Below, piece by piece: positions 40,116 through 52,429 of a DNA stretch of 64,000 nt. The notes under the pieces were generated by a model. It saw nothing but the letters and a program-made list of their open reading frames with translations, had not been told where the DNA came from and ran no database searches. Source of the DNA: Marisa cornuarietis (Eukaryota > Mollusca > Gastropoda > Architaenioglossa > Ampullariidae); the NCBI GenBank assembly GCA_004794655.1, contig SMMW01000089.1, positions 125,001 to 189,000 on the forward strand, read 5' to 3'. Numbering within the stretch: position 1 is the stretch's first letter; every line of letters starts with the position of its first letter. The position numbers were made by a program, and so were the translations under genes.

Positions 40116-41798
40116 CGACATATAAAAACCTAATTTAAACGTGTAGCAGTGCTAAAGTACACAGTATCCCTCGATCTTTAAGATCACCTTTGTGTACCAA
40201 TGTTTAAAGGATGTTTTCATACAAACCTCTGAAGTCAAAGGTGAGGCAGCGCCTTGTACTCAGACACAGGTTCTTGCAGTCTTCCAGACAGAGTCCATCC
40301 CGGACCTCAAGACTGTGTCCCCTTATACCGCTGTCTGGATACTCCATGAAGATGTTGTGCAAGTCGGCTGTGCTGCATGCTAATATAAACAACAGTGAGC
40401 AACAGATATTTACATTTTAAATTAAAATAAACAGGTTTTTGACGTATTTCAAACAACACTCAGATTCAAGTCAATAAATGTCTTCTTTTTTGCCTACATA
40501 TTTTCTTTCATTTTATTTTATATTCTCTCTCCCAATGTGGCTACATTGTTTTAACAGTTATTCCTTTCACATGCAAAAATCATACAAAAGCTCTTCCATC
40601 CTTAAGTTTAAAGAGGAGATAACGCAATTTATTTTCTTGGCGTCAGCCCTATCCCACGGTACCATTTCCCACTCACTGGCAGAGCACATATAATAATTTG
40701 GTGAGAAGAAAAATCCTGGTTGACAGAGACACTTGTCCATGTAGCACAAAGTGTTTGTGTGACCACAGTCCTCGTCTGTCACACAGCTTGTGTTGGTCCA
40801 GTCTTTTGGCTTGCTGAAGTTGCCAGGGCACTCCGACTTTCCCCTTATGAAAATTATTAATAATTTAAAGTTATCCATTAGCAGTAGTCACTTTTGTTCT
40901 AAGTTTAACAACCCCTCCCTCTACAAAAACCATAAGACAAAAGTAAAAAAAAACTATGACTTCTAAGGATTTATTATTGTGAAACAAATATTAAACAAAT
41001 TGTCTCATTAGTGTTATATCTTCATTTTACAATAATGTTTAAGCAACGTTACTCGATGACTCTCCTCTTTGCCACATTCATATTATATACGGCATATATA
41101 CTTTACTTCTATATATGTTTAGATGACTTTATCCTTTGCTATATTCATATTGTACACGGCATTTATATTTTACTTCTATTTATGTTTACAAAATATAACA
41201 GCTCAACAACCCTAGTGCTGTTGAAAAACCAAATAGAGAATAGTTTTATACGACAGTATTCGTACATCGAAGGTGACCCCCCCAATATCTGTGTCAATTT
41301 AAACTGTCTTGGAGACCATCATGTGTGACACCCTTAATAAAGGTCATCACACTTCCATTTCCATCATTAGACATTTTGCTGGCGACTGTATGCGTTGATT
41401 GCAATACAATTCACTATAAGACACCTTTATTAATCCTTGTTTGTCTTCAAATGTTACTATTGCATAATACATCTCGCATTACATGACACCTCAAGCATGT
41501 CATTAAATATAAGCAGACATAAAAATCAGAAAGACCGGGCGCTCCAGTAATCTTGCAGGAGTTTGAGACAATAAACAAAAGAGAAACATGTCACTAAAAC
41601 AGACATAAGTCTTCTCTCAATACTTGTCCTTATTTACATACTATTTAGTCGACTGACAGTACACGTATTTGACATTGTTACTGGTTGCATAAAGTCTTTG
41701 GCATGTATTGTCTGCCAGAAGTCAAGAACTAACCTGTCATACCTCTGTGTCAGAAGACAAGGAGACACGAACAGGAAAAATAAGACGAATTGTAGCAT
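31807..41798 (-). CDS. Fibrinogen-related lectin gene B (signal peptide-EB-PAN-EB-FReD), complete
   Basis: Minus-strand coding exons: 41798-41743 (or to 41734; both keep frame), 40843-40677, 40379-40227, 39051-38794, 37420-37299, 36529-36433, 34264-34100 and 32051-31807 (TAA). The product is 420 or 423 residues. The first exon is a signal peptide ([16 protein letters not shown]). EB-like modules ([26 protein letters not shown]) flank a PAN/apple-like domain ([14 protein letters not shown]). The fibrinogen domain has [29 protein letters not shown], calcium-site DRDNDK and [14 protein letters not shown]. Exons 2-7 match gene A base for base in length (167,153,258,122,97,165); the last is one codon shorter. 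All phases agree and there are no stops, so it should encode a secreted lectin, probably acting in haemolymph defence. A and B face each other 3' to 3' about 20 kb apart. Confidence 0.92.
32389..32888. repeat. 31-bp minisatellite, about 16 copies, in gene B intron
   Basis: Unit reads AACGTTTAGACTACATCATA followed by GCCCTACACTC; variants alternate CTACATC/CAACATC and AACG/AACA. It lies in the last intron of gene B, between 34100 and 32051. Confidence 0.95.
33340..33543 (+). other. Short ORF resembling the start of a P2X7-C-domain-like protein
   Basis: A 67-codon frame opens with [15 protein letters not shown] and holds [10 protein letters not shown], similar to the IQPY.FEP start common in invertebrate proteins with a P2X7 C-terminal domain. 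It stops before that domain. A related start (MNDSWDYSDVEVWF) occurs at 28899 after the same GA-rich leader, and both lie beside a unit of the 58-bp minisatellite. It runs antisense in a gene B intron. Probably a remnant of a dispersed gene or element. Confidence 0.25.
34530..34935 (+). mobile_element. 3' end of the CR1/L2-type LINE in gene B intron
   Basis: Near-identical to 5590-5992 of the nested LINE. It starts inside the RT C-terminal region ([19 protein letters not shown]), contains the stop and the 3' UTR with CTCTATGAGTGTGAATATG, and ends in ATT repeats. A 5'-truncated insertion. Confidence 0.9.
39270..39650 (+). pseudogene. STRAD-like pseudokinase pseudogene, antisense in gene B intron 3
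   Basis: The translated segment matches the STRAD alpha/beta family of pseudokinases (LKB1 partners): [20 protein letters not shown] followed by [20 protein letters not shown] and GGQ. In that family this is the block where the catalytic HRD is replaced (IHRxV). A TGA follows GGQ at 39559-39561, after which the homology goes on ([18 protein letters not shown]). Upstream, a broken piece (LWCPIFAS near 39283) precedes a frame change. Stops and the short length make it a pseudogene, possibly processed. No functional STRAD gene is in the window. Confidence 0.65.
40058..40114. repeat. (CA)n microsatellite in gene B intron
   Basis: About 28 CA units downstream of exon 40379-40227, inside the intron. 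Confidence 0.95.
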
Positions 41799-42619
41799 TT
41801 GTATCCACCTGTTGAACACCTGTAACCATGTAAAGTGCAAGTCCCATTAGTCTTTCTCGTACAGTATTCTATTGCGATATTAAAAGAAATAAGTACAGTA
41901 GGTACTACTAGTAATAAAAAAAAACTAATAATAAAAATTTGACAAACATAAACCTTAAAGACATACTCAAATAGAAGCGAGAGCCAGAACTTTAGAAAGA
42001 AAATTCTCCTTGGAAATTTCCGTCGTCTCCCCTGGGACTAGAAAGAGGAAGGGACTGATTTATGGCGCTAGGGCCGTGTGAGTGAAGCGATCGTCAGTCC
42101 GGTTACAACTAGAGGGATGGCAACTCAATCCTCGAAAACAAGCGGACAAATGATGACTGATGCTGAATGCAATGACGTGAGTAAACCCATCAAGACTACC
42201 GTGTACGAGAATACAAACGGGGTCAAGATGTCTGGTGTTTATATAAGACTGAGTACTGATAATCAAATACGCTATTGGCTGACAGTGAGGTTCAAATCTG
42301 TTATTGACTTACAGTGATATTGAAATATGCTATTTGCCTACAAGCGTACGTTTCGAGTCATGTGTTTAGAAATCGTAGTATGTGTAAAGCTTGTGATGCA
42401 AAGACTGTTGATGTCTGACACAAAGTAGAAAAAGGTAAAAAATAAAAGCAATAACAAAAAACAAAAATAAAAAAGCAAAGCAGCTTCTTTCATTGAAAAT
42501 AAATTTGTGAATTCAATCTTACTTTTAACAATCTCCAAAAGTGATTTTAATTTATAATTAACAAATAATGCGGTATAATTTTTCGCTGCTATCTAAATTT
42601 TGTTAGCTATCGTACTTAC

Positions 42620-42720
42620 CAATACAGAAAAAGTTGTTCTGATATCTTTCGACAAGTATTCGGCTCCCAGGATCTGCTGTCTTCCCAAATCAGCCGCTTA
42701 AATACTTTTTCATTAATGGA
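42620..42720 (-). promoter_or_regulatory. Gene B core promoter and noncoding first exon
   Basis: On the minus strand TATTTAA (42704-42698) precedes a leader of about 50 bases ending in a strong donor (TGTATTG, then gtaagt) at 42620. The next exon begins at 41819 after a good acceptor (GGTTACAG) and contains the ATG at 41798. The inverted copy at 20295-20379 conserves the TATA-like box, leader and donor. The transcription start is inferred from spacing only. Confidence 0.6.
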
Positions 42721-43402
42721 TGATTGTTGATGATAGGATTAGTCGAATGTAGCAGGGGAGCGTTCTCTCCATACCCACCAATCGAAAAACACTTCTTTCG
42801 ACGAGGATGAGAAACAAGAGGATTAACAGAAACAACGGACGACAGCCGCCACACAAATACGGACTTTGTCTGTTAAACTCTGTTGATCCACGTTTTGCGG
42901 TAAAATTTCGGCGCATTTGTTATCTTGACTTTATGGTATCTTAAATCTACCAAAGACACTGAAATTCGAGATGTCAGACTGTCCCCACTTCGTCTCCTGT
43001 GTCGCCACGTGTCCTGTTTTGATGGTTTTACTGTCGTTGTATCGTGAGGCCGATCTGACTAATGACTTATACTATCAGCTTACAGTGTTTATGCGGCCGA
43101 GAGAGTTTATTCAGGCTTGAATGTCTTCGTGCACCTGATTTTATGAGTGATAGGAGAGTCAAGACTAATCCTCATAAAACAAAGAGAATATGGTCTAGCT
43201 AGGGCTGTAACAGATGTTACATATGACGGCCATGAAGCAGCGAGGATGTGTTGTCTCTTTGGAACGGAACTTCACACTTCATATGTGTTTTATAAACAAT
43301 GCGCAACAACTTAAAATACACAAGCCTGCAAGTCTTTTTCATCTGTTCATCTTTTATTACTCCGTGTTTGTTTGTTGATACCTGTTATATCCAACACATA
43401 CA

Positions 43403-43433
<31 letters not shown>

Positions 43434-44978
43434 GAGAGAGAGAGAGCGGAATAAATCCATATCTTACTAAAGTTAACGTAACTATAAAAAAGAGATAATG
43501 TTATTGTTTTTAATCACAAAACCCGATCTTTGAGATGCTTTCAAAGCAAGCGATGATTTGTTGAAGTAAAGTTTTTGCCTATTTGGTCTTTTTAAAAAGC
43601 AAATTGACATGTCTTATTTAATTTTTTGTATAGAGAATTTTCAGCGCTAATTTACGAAATTGTACTCATATTTTAGCAACAACAAATGATTGCAGTTCAG
43701 CTTTTCAAGTTATTTTCTATAGATTTTCCTTGACAGATGTCTTAAGGAGCTAAGGTTAAGCATTTCCTTCTGGCCATGTTCAACACGTGTCTACAGTTAG
43801 AAAATAAATATAGTAATACACAACATAATCAAAGCGAAGTAAAAAGGTGGAATTCATAAACCGCAAAATTACTCGTGTCTACGGTACGATAATCGATCTC
43901 CAATAGGTGCCCATCAATACACAAGATTGCCCCTCGCATAGGTAGCTTTAAATTACAAATAGTCTGAACTGAAATCTCTGTTAAGTAAAACAATCGGTTG
44001 TACAGCCTTCGTACATAAGGAACTGATAACTTATATCTATGTCACCTACGTACATTCGTTATCAAACTCTTCCTGAAGACTCATGAAGACATCAAAAGCT
44101 GAATGTTTCACTTCCTGTCTAAACAACTGTAGCTCCCTGTACCTGATAGTAATGATTGTGTTACACTGACTAATGCGCTGACTACAGTTTACATTGTAGG
44201 TTAAGTACTGAACTGAGTTTAATAAATCTTATGTACACTTTCACGGCATCGGTACGACGAATAACACATACATAACACCTTGACAAGACCACACAGATGA
44301 AGGTGTAGTTAGATGTAGTTCAGATGAGCAACAGACACGTTTTACCTTCAGCTAAAATTACAGAGGTGGGGAGGAAACTCACTATCGCTTGTGACTCAGT
44401 GTATGTGTTTAGACAGACAGTCACATGGATCAATAAGTAAAACATCACAAGAGGCCAAATGAATACATGAATAACCGGATGACTGGATCACAAAACATCA
44501 GCTAGAGACATTACTTGCGGTGTGAAATATAGCAAACAGGAATGATACGCTATTTGATACAATGACAGAATAAAACTCCACTCCATCAGGTTTTGTACTT
44601 GTGTGAAGAGGTAAACTCCATAAATGTGAGAAACAAAATATTAAAATTGAATTCAATATCTTACAAAATGATCATACATAGTTCTGAAGTGCATTAAACT
44701 ATGTGTTGTACATTGTGAACTGCGCTAACGCATTGATCCTTGCGGTCTACATTATTATCAGTGTAGGTTTGAAGAGTTTAACAGACAACAATCGGTACAG
44801 GGGGGCACAACAAAGTGCTGCAGTTGGTTGAGTTTCATCGCGGTTATGTCCCTTCCGTCATTTCGAGCGACGTTTATGCTGACGAACGATAACTGACGAT
44901 GTTTAAACCCACCTGCCTTGTAGTTGCTGTGAGAGAAAAGTGTTATACGCTGTAAACTACCCTAGCTCCGTTAGCGCG

Positions 44979-45036
<58 letters not shown>

Positions 45037-45090
45037 CACACACACACGCACGCACACACACACGCACACACACGCAAGCACGCACGCACA
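42721..45090. other. 5' flank of gene B (duplicated region)
   Basis: Matches 17160-20290 in inverted orientation. It contains TA and GA simple repeats (43404-43446) and a long CA/CG tract (44979-45090). No coding exon was found; short frames carry stops relative to the paralogous copies. Confidence 0.6.
44979..45090. repeat. (CA)n/(CGCA)n microsatellite
   Basis: CA tract of about 110 bases with CG interruptions at its right end. Confidence 0.95.
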
Positions 45091-48000
45091 GATCGATTGG
45101 TCATAGCTATAACATTAAAAACTATTTTTTGTCTAACTTGACCGTTTTTTAAGTTTTTTCTCCTTGTTCTAATTGTTACCTATATCACACATACTCATTA
45201 ATATCTGTTTATATAAAATATATATCAAACACATAAATAACATCTAAGACGTACTTTTTCAGGCCGTTTCGGGCCTTTACTTTCTTATGACCCCCCTTGT
45301 CTTATCATGCAATTAGCTTTTGTTCTGTATGCCTAATAATAGAGTAACTTTTTTTTGAGATTGGGAGATTCAGTCTTCTGTCTGGTTCTCTTTTTTCTTC
45401 TAGTTTCCTTCATTACTTTCTGGTTTTTCTCGCCTCAGTCGTTTCCCAGATTAAAGTGTGCAGCAAGGATGTCGATTTATACACAATTTACACTGGAACT
45501 CACGAATGGATGGATGTGTAAACATGTATTTGTATATTTTTCATAACAAAACCAATTATTCAAACTATAATGCTCAATTATGTTCTTCCAATCTCTAATA
45601 TTCGTTATAAATGCCCACCTTTGTTTATAAATACATGTCATAGACGTCTGCTTATCGTTAAAAACAATGACTTGTTAAACTACCTGTATCGACTTGTTTG
45701 AATCATAACACAGGTAGATAGATTTCTTTTCACGCTTTCTACTTCAAACTACACAGTTTTTTTACAACTTCATTAATTTTACATATAATTCACGGGAAAA
45801 AGAAGGTTCATAGCAAAAAATCCCAAATCGTTGTAAAGTGACATATTAAATATACATATTATTGAAAAGTAAATGTAAGTAAAAAAATTGTGCGACGGTA
45901 AAATAATTATTGAAACCAAACAAAATAAAATAAAATAAAAAATGTTATTCTTGCGGAAAAGCTGGGTATATAGCTGTAAATATTTTACGGCTTGAGGCCA
46001 GATGGGCGAAATTAAATTGGAGCTGTGTACTGTTCGTAATATATCAACAGTAAAAATGTAATAATTAACACCTAATCCTCCACAAAGATGATTTGATTTC
46101 TCCCTGAGGTTAAATACTCCCTGATTATAGTCTATTTGTGTTAGTATTTACTTTATAATATTTTCATATTTGCTTATTCATTTCATATAGCGATTAAAAT
46201 ATTGAATGCTTATGATGAAAACGAAAATAAAACATTTGCGTCAGTGATTAATCTTTGTTGATTAAAACTATCATGCTCTATAAAGTCTTATGTCCAGCCT
46301 CACCTGATATTAATTTGTTTGTTTGACATCCCGTGCCTGTGAAGACAATCAGTCAGCAGTTGGTCTTGTGCAGCACTTGCTCAAGTCAAAGTTTCAAGTG
46401 GATAGAAAGCCGGTTTCTTTCTTTGCAGACGACGCAGATTGACGGTGATTTCAAAGAGCAGACAACATTCTAAAAAACCTTAGACACAATCTTTATGAAG
46501 CTTGACTTACACTTCCTGCTGGATCGCGTAAAATACTTTTATGGCAATGAGCTTGATGAGCGAAAAACGAGTCTACCTATTGTTTACATAAGCCACTAGT
46601 GTTATTTCCATGTTAGTCGCTTTATTGTAAGATGCACATGTATAACATGTCCTAAAGTCAGACCTATTGATGGTCAAGCAGACATGCACATATCCAGAAG
46701 ATCGAAGGAGTAATCAATTAAGGTAAAGATAATGGAGGTCCGATGATCGCTTAGTGACTCGCAGTATCGACTGAAGGGCATGTGAAGGAAGAAGCTTTTC
46801 TTTTTTTTTTTCACTTGTCACTTTGTTGGGAGAGCACTGGTTTTAAATTTGGAATCTTTGCTGCAGTTGAACATAAAACTGTAACCTTCATGATCTTCGC
46901 ACCTTTTGTGCCAAAAGAAATCATAAAAACAAAACCAAATACTGTACAAAGTTCAATAAACAAAGTAAAGAATCGATGAACGCAACTCTCACAATTTGTT
47001 TCTGCCTCACTCTAAGATGCATTCATTTCCAGGAATACGCCTACACACCCAGTTTGCATAATATTTGTAGGTTGAGGAGTTGAAGCTGTCTACGAAAGTA
47101 AAAAACAGATTTAAAAAAGAAAGTGAGAGCAAATTGAACACTGGCTGTACCGTAGCAGCTCCCTCACCAATACTGACCAGTGAATAGATGTATTAATACT
47201 GAATGGTGACCACCTGCACTAATACTGTACAGGGACTAGACGCACTAGTACTGAATATTGACTGGATTCTCAAGGACCGGTATCTCGGCAAGAATGTGTA
47301 ATCGTTTATGTCTCTTTTCCACTCACAAAGCTGCTTATATGCGTTAATGTTTAGAAGTTTCTGCATGTTTTAATGAATGAGCAATCGCAATGATCACAAT
47401 TGTGAAGAAAAATTAATCTCTGTGATCAAGTGTTTTTGTCATGTCAGCAGCCTCTCAACAGAAAGGCTTTAGCCGACACATTTCAAGTAAGTGAATTTAC
47501 AGTTGTTGGCACGAGAGCTAGCTGTACAGACTATAGCATCTTCCATCTTATACTATATCAGGACAAATTAAATATAAGAAATAATGTGATAATACTCATG
47601 ACATTAAATGCTAGTAGGCAAGTCTGTTTTATTCCATGTTGTGTCTTTTTCTGTGTTTGTATTCTTCACTGTGTTTTTATATGTCTAGTTTTGTATCACT
47701 ATTTTTTTTTGTCTGTCCGTGTTGTCCCTTTCCTCGGGTTATCTATTTTCCTCCACATGAGACAATGCGGTGTGTTCTAAAATCTTCTGCCTTGTAAATG
47801 CCGAAAAGTTGCTATGTTGATTGGCCAGGTGATTGTACTGCGCAAAGGACCAGCTGATCATCTGTACACTAGGTGCATATATCTTTGTTTGCACTCAGTG
47901 TTTTTTGACTTTCTTATCTGATACTTTGAGGTGTCGATAGTTCTTGCCATGATATGTCAGTAAGTCATCTCAATCATATTCTGATCCTTAATCTTAAATT

Positions 48001-48250
48001 ACTAAGAAGGAAAGAAAATCAAAAGAAGCAATAAATATCTGCTAATAAATATGAAATTATTATCATTTTTAACAGAACACACAAGTTTTGATTAAAAACA
48101 AAAAAGAGTATTTGCTTCATTAAAGCTCATTTATTAAAATATTATCGACACTTTTTGCATTTTATTTATAGTTTTCCTGACTTTGGAGAGAAACAGAAGG
48201 TTTAAAAAGGTAGAGGTCGTCATCTAACCTTTTATGTCATTGGGGGTTTG
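45091..48250. other. AT-rich intergenic stretch, nothing recognised
   Basis: Open frames are short, low in complexity and without motifs. No splice-consistent exon series seen. Confidence 0.35.
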
Positions 48251-48254
48251 AGGA

Positions 48255-48425
48255 AATAGAGACCTTTCTTTTCTCAGGGCCAGCTTTACGTGAGGGTGGT
48301 GCCCACCTGCTTTCCCTCCCCATTCCTCTACGGAGTCATGTACCATTCTCGCCAGTTTGGTGGACTGGGGAATGTTTGGTATCGAACCAGTGCGCCAATC
48401 ACTCGGTTATCCGCTTCCTTAAGAG
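48255..48425 (-). mobile_element. tRNA-headed SINE-like element
   Basis: Minus strand from about 48415: GCGGATAACCGAGTGATTGG then GCGCACTGGTTCGATACC, giving a B box GGTTCGATACC. A CT-rich body and a GA tract at 48421-48450 flank it. The head differs from the copies at 7.5, 15.3 and 59.3 kb. Confidence 0.5.
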
Positions 48426-49031
48426 AGAGAGAGAGAGAAAGAGAGAGAAACCAATCAAGTCTGTAAAATTGACTTTTATAAGTTTAATCGTAAGATACTG
48501 TAGTTTTAACAGCCTCGTAGTGTGTAATCTCTTGCTATACAGCCATTTTGAGCTGGTGGCGAACCGTGAAGTGCCTTTGATCAAGCAACTGCAACAGCTG
48601 GTGAGGACAGGGACAGGGAAGTACATGTGTACTCAAAGCCGACCTTTATATCTGTTACACCTGCCGGATAAATCTCCTGAGACCTTGATTCGACTACCAG
48701 GAAGTGTTTTCACGCCCCGTAGCTCACACTGCAAGGGGCGACGACAATCAGCGCAGCAGCCATGTCTTTCTTTTCCTTTTCTGTTACAAGACCAGCAGAA
48801 ATACACACTACACACAATCCTTGCCTGTTAACATGTCCTTTACTCTCATTTAATAGTCAGCGAAATAGTCACCGCAGAGTGTGAAATAAGGCTTATGGGA
48901 AAAAAACACAATGTTTTACTGCAGTTAACCTGTTTTTGAATTTTAAGAACAAGTTTAGAAGGAGTAACTCGAAACATCGACAGAAGAAAATTTTGTTTAC
49001 TGCTTTGACGCTTAAACCTGGCGCCATCTTG

Positions 49032-52000
49032 ATGATATCGTCAGTTTCACCAGGGATGATGCTTGTGTTGCTTCACGGCTGCGTGATCTTTGCTCTAACT
49101 TTGTCAAACTCTCCGGCTGGTATTTAAAACAAAATTCATTTTGAAAACACAATCATTTATTTGTGTGCTAGGCAAACAATCGCAAACCAAGCTCTTTCAA
49201 ATTGTATCTTTAACAGAGAAATAAAAGGTACCAGACTTTTGGTTTTATGGATGAGGGACGAGAAACTTCACATGATATCTTGAGAAGGTAAGGTCTCAGG
49301 GCAACATCAAAGGTAAGATTTAACTCTTAAAAAAAAGTCAGAGGCACGATTTAAATAAGAAGCTCAGCGTCAAAACTGCAGCGAGCATCATGGTGGACAG
49401 ATAACGAAGTGTGTCAAGATATTCTGCTTATCTGTGTGTATTTCTTTTTCCATTTATTAGCAACCACGTTGATCAATATTTTAATAAATATCTCGGGAAT
49501 AGATACAGTGTTTTTGTACGTGAACTGAACCAGACATTTCCCCCGATTTACAGCAGAACAATGTCTCTTGCAATCACCTGTCTTTTCTGGACAAGACTTA
49601 TTGTGTGTTGCCTTGACTCGTCTTGTATTGTATTTACACGTCTTGTCCTGTTCGCTCATCGTTTGCAGAAAGCAGGACTTCACCAGAACGATCAAATATC
49701 TGTTACCACACAGATTACTTGCTTCTTTCTCTAAATTATATGCTCAGTATGTAGAAACGAAAGAATTCAGTCAGCGTAAAGTCCTATATACATCGCCACA
49801 CTTCACCCTGCTCACTACTCAGAGCTAAGCATGAAAGGAAAGTTTATGAGCGTTACAAAACTTAGCAAGTGAGAGCACAAACATTTACACTTTCAATAAT
49901 GCATTCTTGGTTCCTGTTCTGTTCTAAGCAATTTCTTTAGTTCTCTATTGTTTTGTTTAAAATTTTCTTAATGCGTCTTTTTCCAGACCTATCCTGTTTT
50001 TTTCTTGTCTTGTATAGTGTTGTTACGTCTGTATAGCCCTGTCTTGTCTTGTTAAATATAATATTTGGTCTACTTCTACAGTTTGGTCTTGTCTTGACCG
50101 TTTTGTACAGACCTGTCTTCATGAGTCTTGTACTGTGCTACCATGTCATGAGGCCCTTGTTTAGTCTTGTCATGGCTTGACGGGTTTTGCACAGTCGAGT
50201 CTTGTCTTGGGCGTCTTATACAATCATGTCGTGTCTTGAGGCATCTTATGTCGTCTTCATGACTCTTTGTTAGGTCTATCTTGTCTTGACGCGTTTTGCA
50301 CAGTTCCAGTCTTGAGGCGTCTTGTATAGTCCTGTCTTCAAGAGTCTTGTTTAGTACTGCCTTGTCTTGACGCGTTTTTTACAGTCCTGTCTTGTCTTGA
50401 GGAGTCTTGTACAGTCCTGTCTTGACGAGTTTTGTTCAGTCCTCCCTTGTCTTGACGCGTCTTGTACAGTTCTATCTTATCTTGAGGAGTCTTGTACAGT
50501 CCTGTCATGTCTTGACGCGTCTTGTACAGTCCTGTCTTGTCTTGAGGCGTTCGTCTTGTACAGTCCTGTCATGTCTTGAGGCGTTCGTCTTGTACAGTCC
50601 TGTCTTGTCTTGAGGCGTTCGTCTTGTACAGTCCTGTCATGTCTTGATGCGTCTTGTACAGTCCTGTCTTGTCTTGAGGCGTTCGTCTTGTACAGTCCTG
50701 TCATGTCTTGAGGCGTTCGTCTTGTACAGTCCTGTCTTGTCTTGAGGCGTTCGTCTTGTACAGTCCTGTCATGTTTTGATGCGTCTTGTACAGTCCTGTC
50801 TTGTCTTGACGCGTCCTGAACAGTTATGTCTTGTCTTGAGTAGTCTTGTATAGTCCTGTCTTGTCTTTACGCGTCTTGTCCAGTCTTGTCTTCAAGAGTC
50901 TTGTTTAGTCCTTTCTTGTCTTGCTACGTGTTATATCGTCCTGACTTCTTTGGAGCGCTTTGTACAGCTTTGTCTTGCCACAAGGCGTAATCTGCCTGTT
51001 ATTATTTTGATGCGTCTGGTACAGTCTTGAAACTATGGTCTTGTCTTGACGGTTCTTCTGCCGTCCCGACTGTTTTGATGCGTTGTGTACAGTCCATTAT
51101 TGTCACTCCTATCAATTTGTAACCCCTGTCTTGTACAATCATGTGCTGTCCTGTATGTCCTGTCTTGATGCGTCTCGCACTGTTTTGCAAAGTCCTGTCA
51201 AGTACAGTCTTGTACAGTTCAGTCTAGTATATGCTGTCTTGCCCAAAATGCGCTGTTTCATTTAATATGATAGCTGTGTGTAGTTTGTCGCTCAGTCGGT
51301 CTAGTCCTGTTTGCTGAAGATTCGTGTTTTTCCGGGTTGACAGAAAACAGTTTTGTATTTTCATTAATCGTTATCAAGGTCACATATTTTTCTTTCAGGA
51401 AACTCTGTTCTCAGTGACTGTCAGGTTACCGCCGACACTGTGGACTGGACTGTGTCAGGTTCATGTCGTAAACAACAAGCTCTGACAACAACTACAGCTG
51501 CAGCTGGAGACTAAGCGATGTATGGCAGGTCATGTACTGTGTCGGTTACTTAGGCTTTGATTAAAGAATAAAAGCGAAAGACGGTTTAAAAAATCATTAA
51601 AGCATCAAAAATTATTCTCTGTCTAAAAAGTAAATAAGTATTAATTCTGCAAATATGTCATGAGTAAATACCGTTTATTAAAAACTCTTTTCTTGATAGT
51701 TCCAGTTTAACAAGCGAGAAATATTTATAGAAACATAAATGTAAACCCATTTAATTAATATAAAAGTCTACAAAATATTAATGGTATTATTCTCGAATAA
51801 GATTTGCTTTCGTTGCAGTATAATCAGGAAACATTCGGGGGCTTCAATGCTGATCGTGAGTTGTGCTCATTCACACAACCGATGCCAAAAACAATGGACT
51901 TTACAACTGCAGTATTTATGTCTCACCACCATCTACCACTAAGTTTTCTGAAGATATTGAGATAGGTTTGTACTTGCAAAATGTGTATCAGGTGCTGGGT

Positions 52001-52394
52001 TCAATGTTGTTCCTGCTTTTTTATGCTTTGTCAGATAGGTTCTTGAGTTATTAATAGTGCTCTTTCTGCTTCTAACTTTTTTGGAATTAACGACTTACTA
52101 GGCAGACACACTTTTACATCTTCAATGTGATGAACTAAATTTGTCCAAAAAAGTACAGTATCGCAATAGGTCGTAATTGTCTACTGCAGTACAAAACTAA
52201 TTTTAATGATCTGGTTGAGATCTGAAGTGTACAGGATTTCCAGAATTATAAAAAAACAAACTAATGACCTCCTTAGCCTAAATTATGAGATTGGGAGACA
52301 ATGAGATAATGAAATTGTACAAAGCTAACTTCAGGTAATTTGCGGTAGATCCTTTACAAAAGTGGAGGACGATATTAAAACATGAATGACATTT

Positions 52395-52429
<35 letters not shown>

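Noticed and set aside
46340..46980. Open frames near 46.4-47.0 kb
   Set aside because: Low complexity, no splice-consistent partner exons, no motif.
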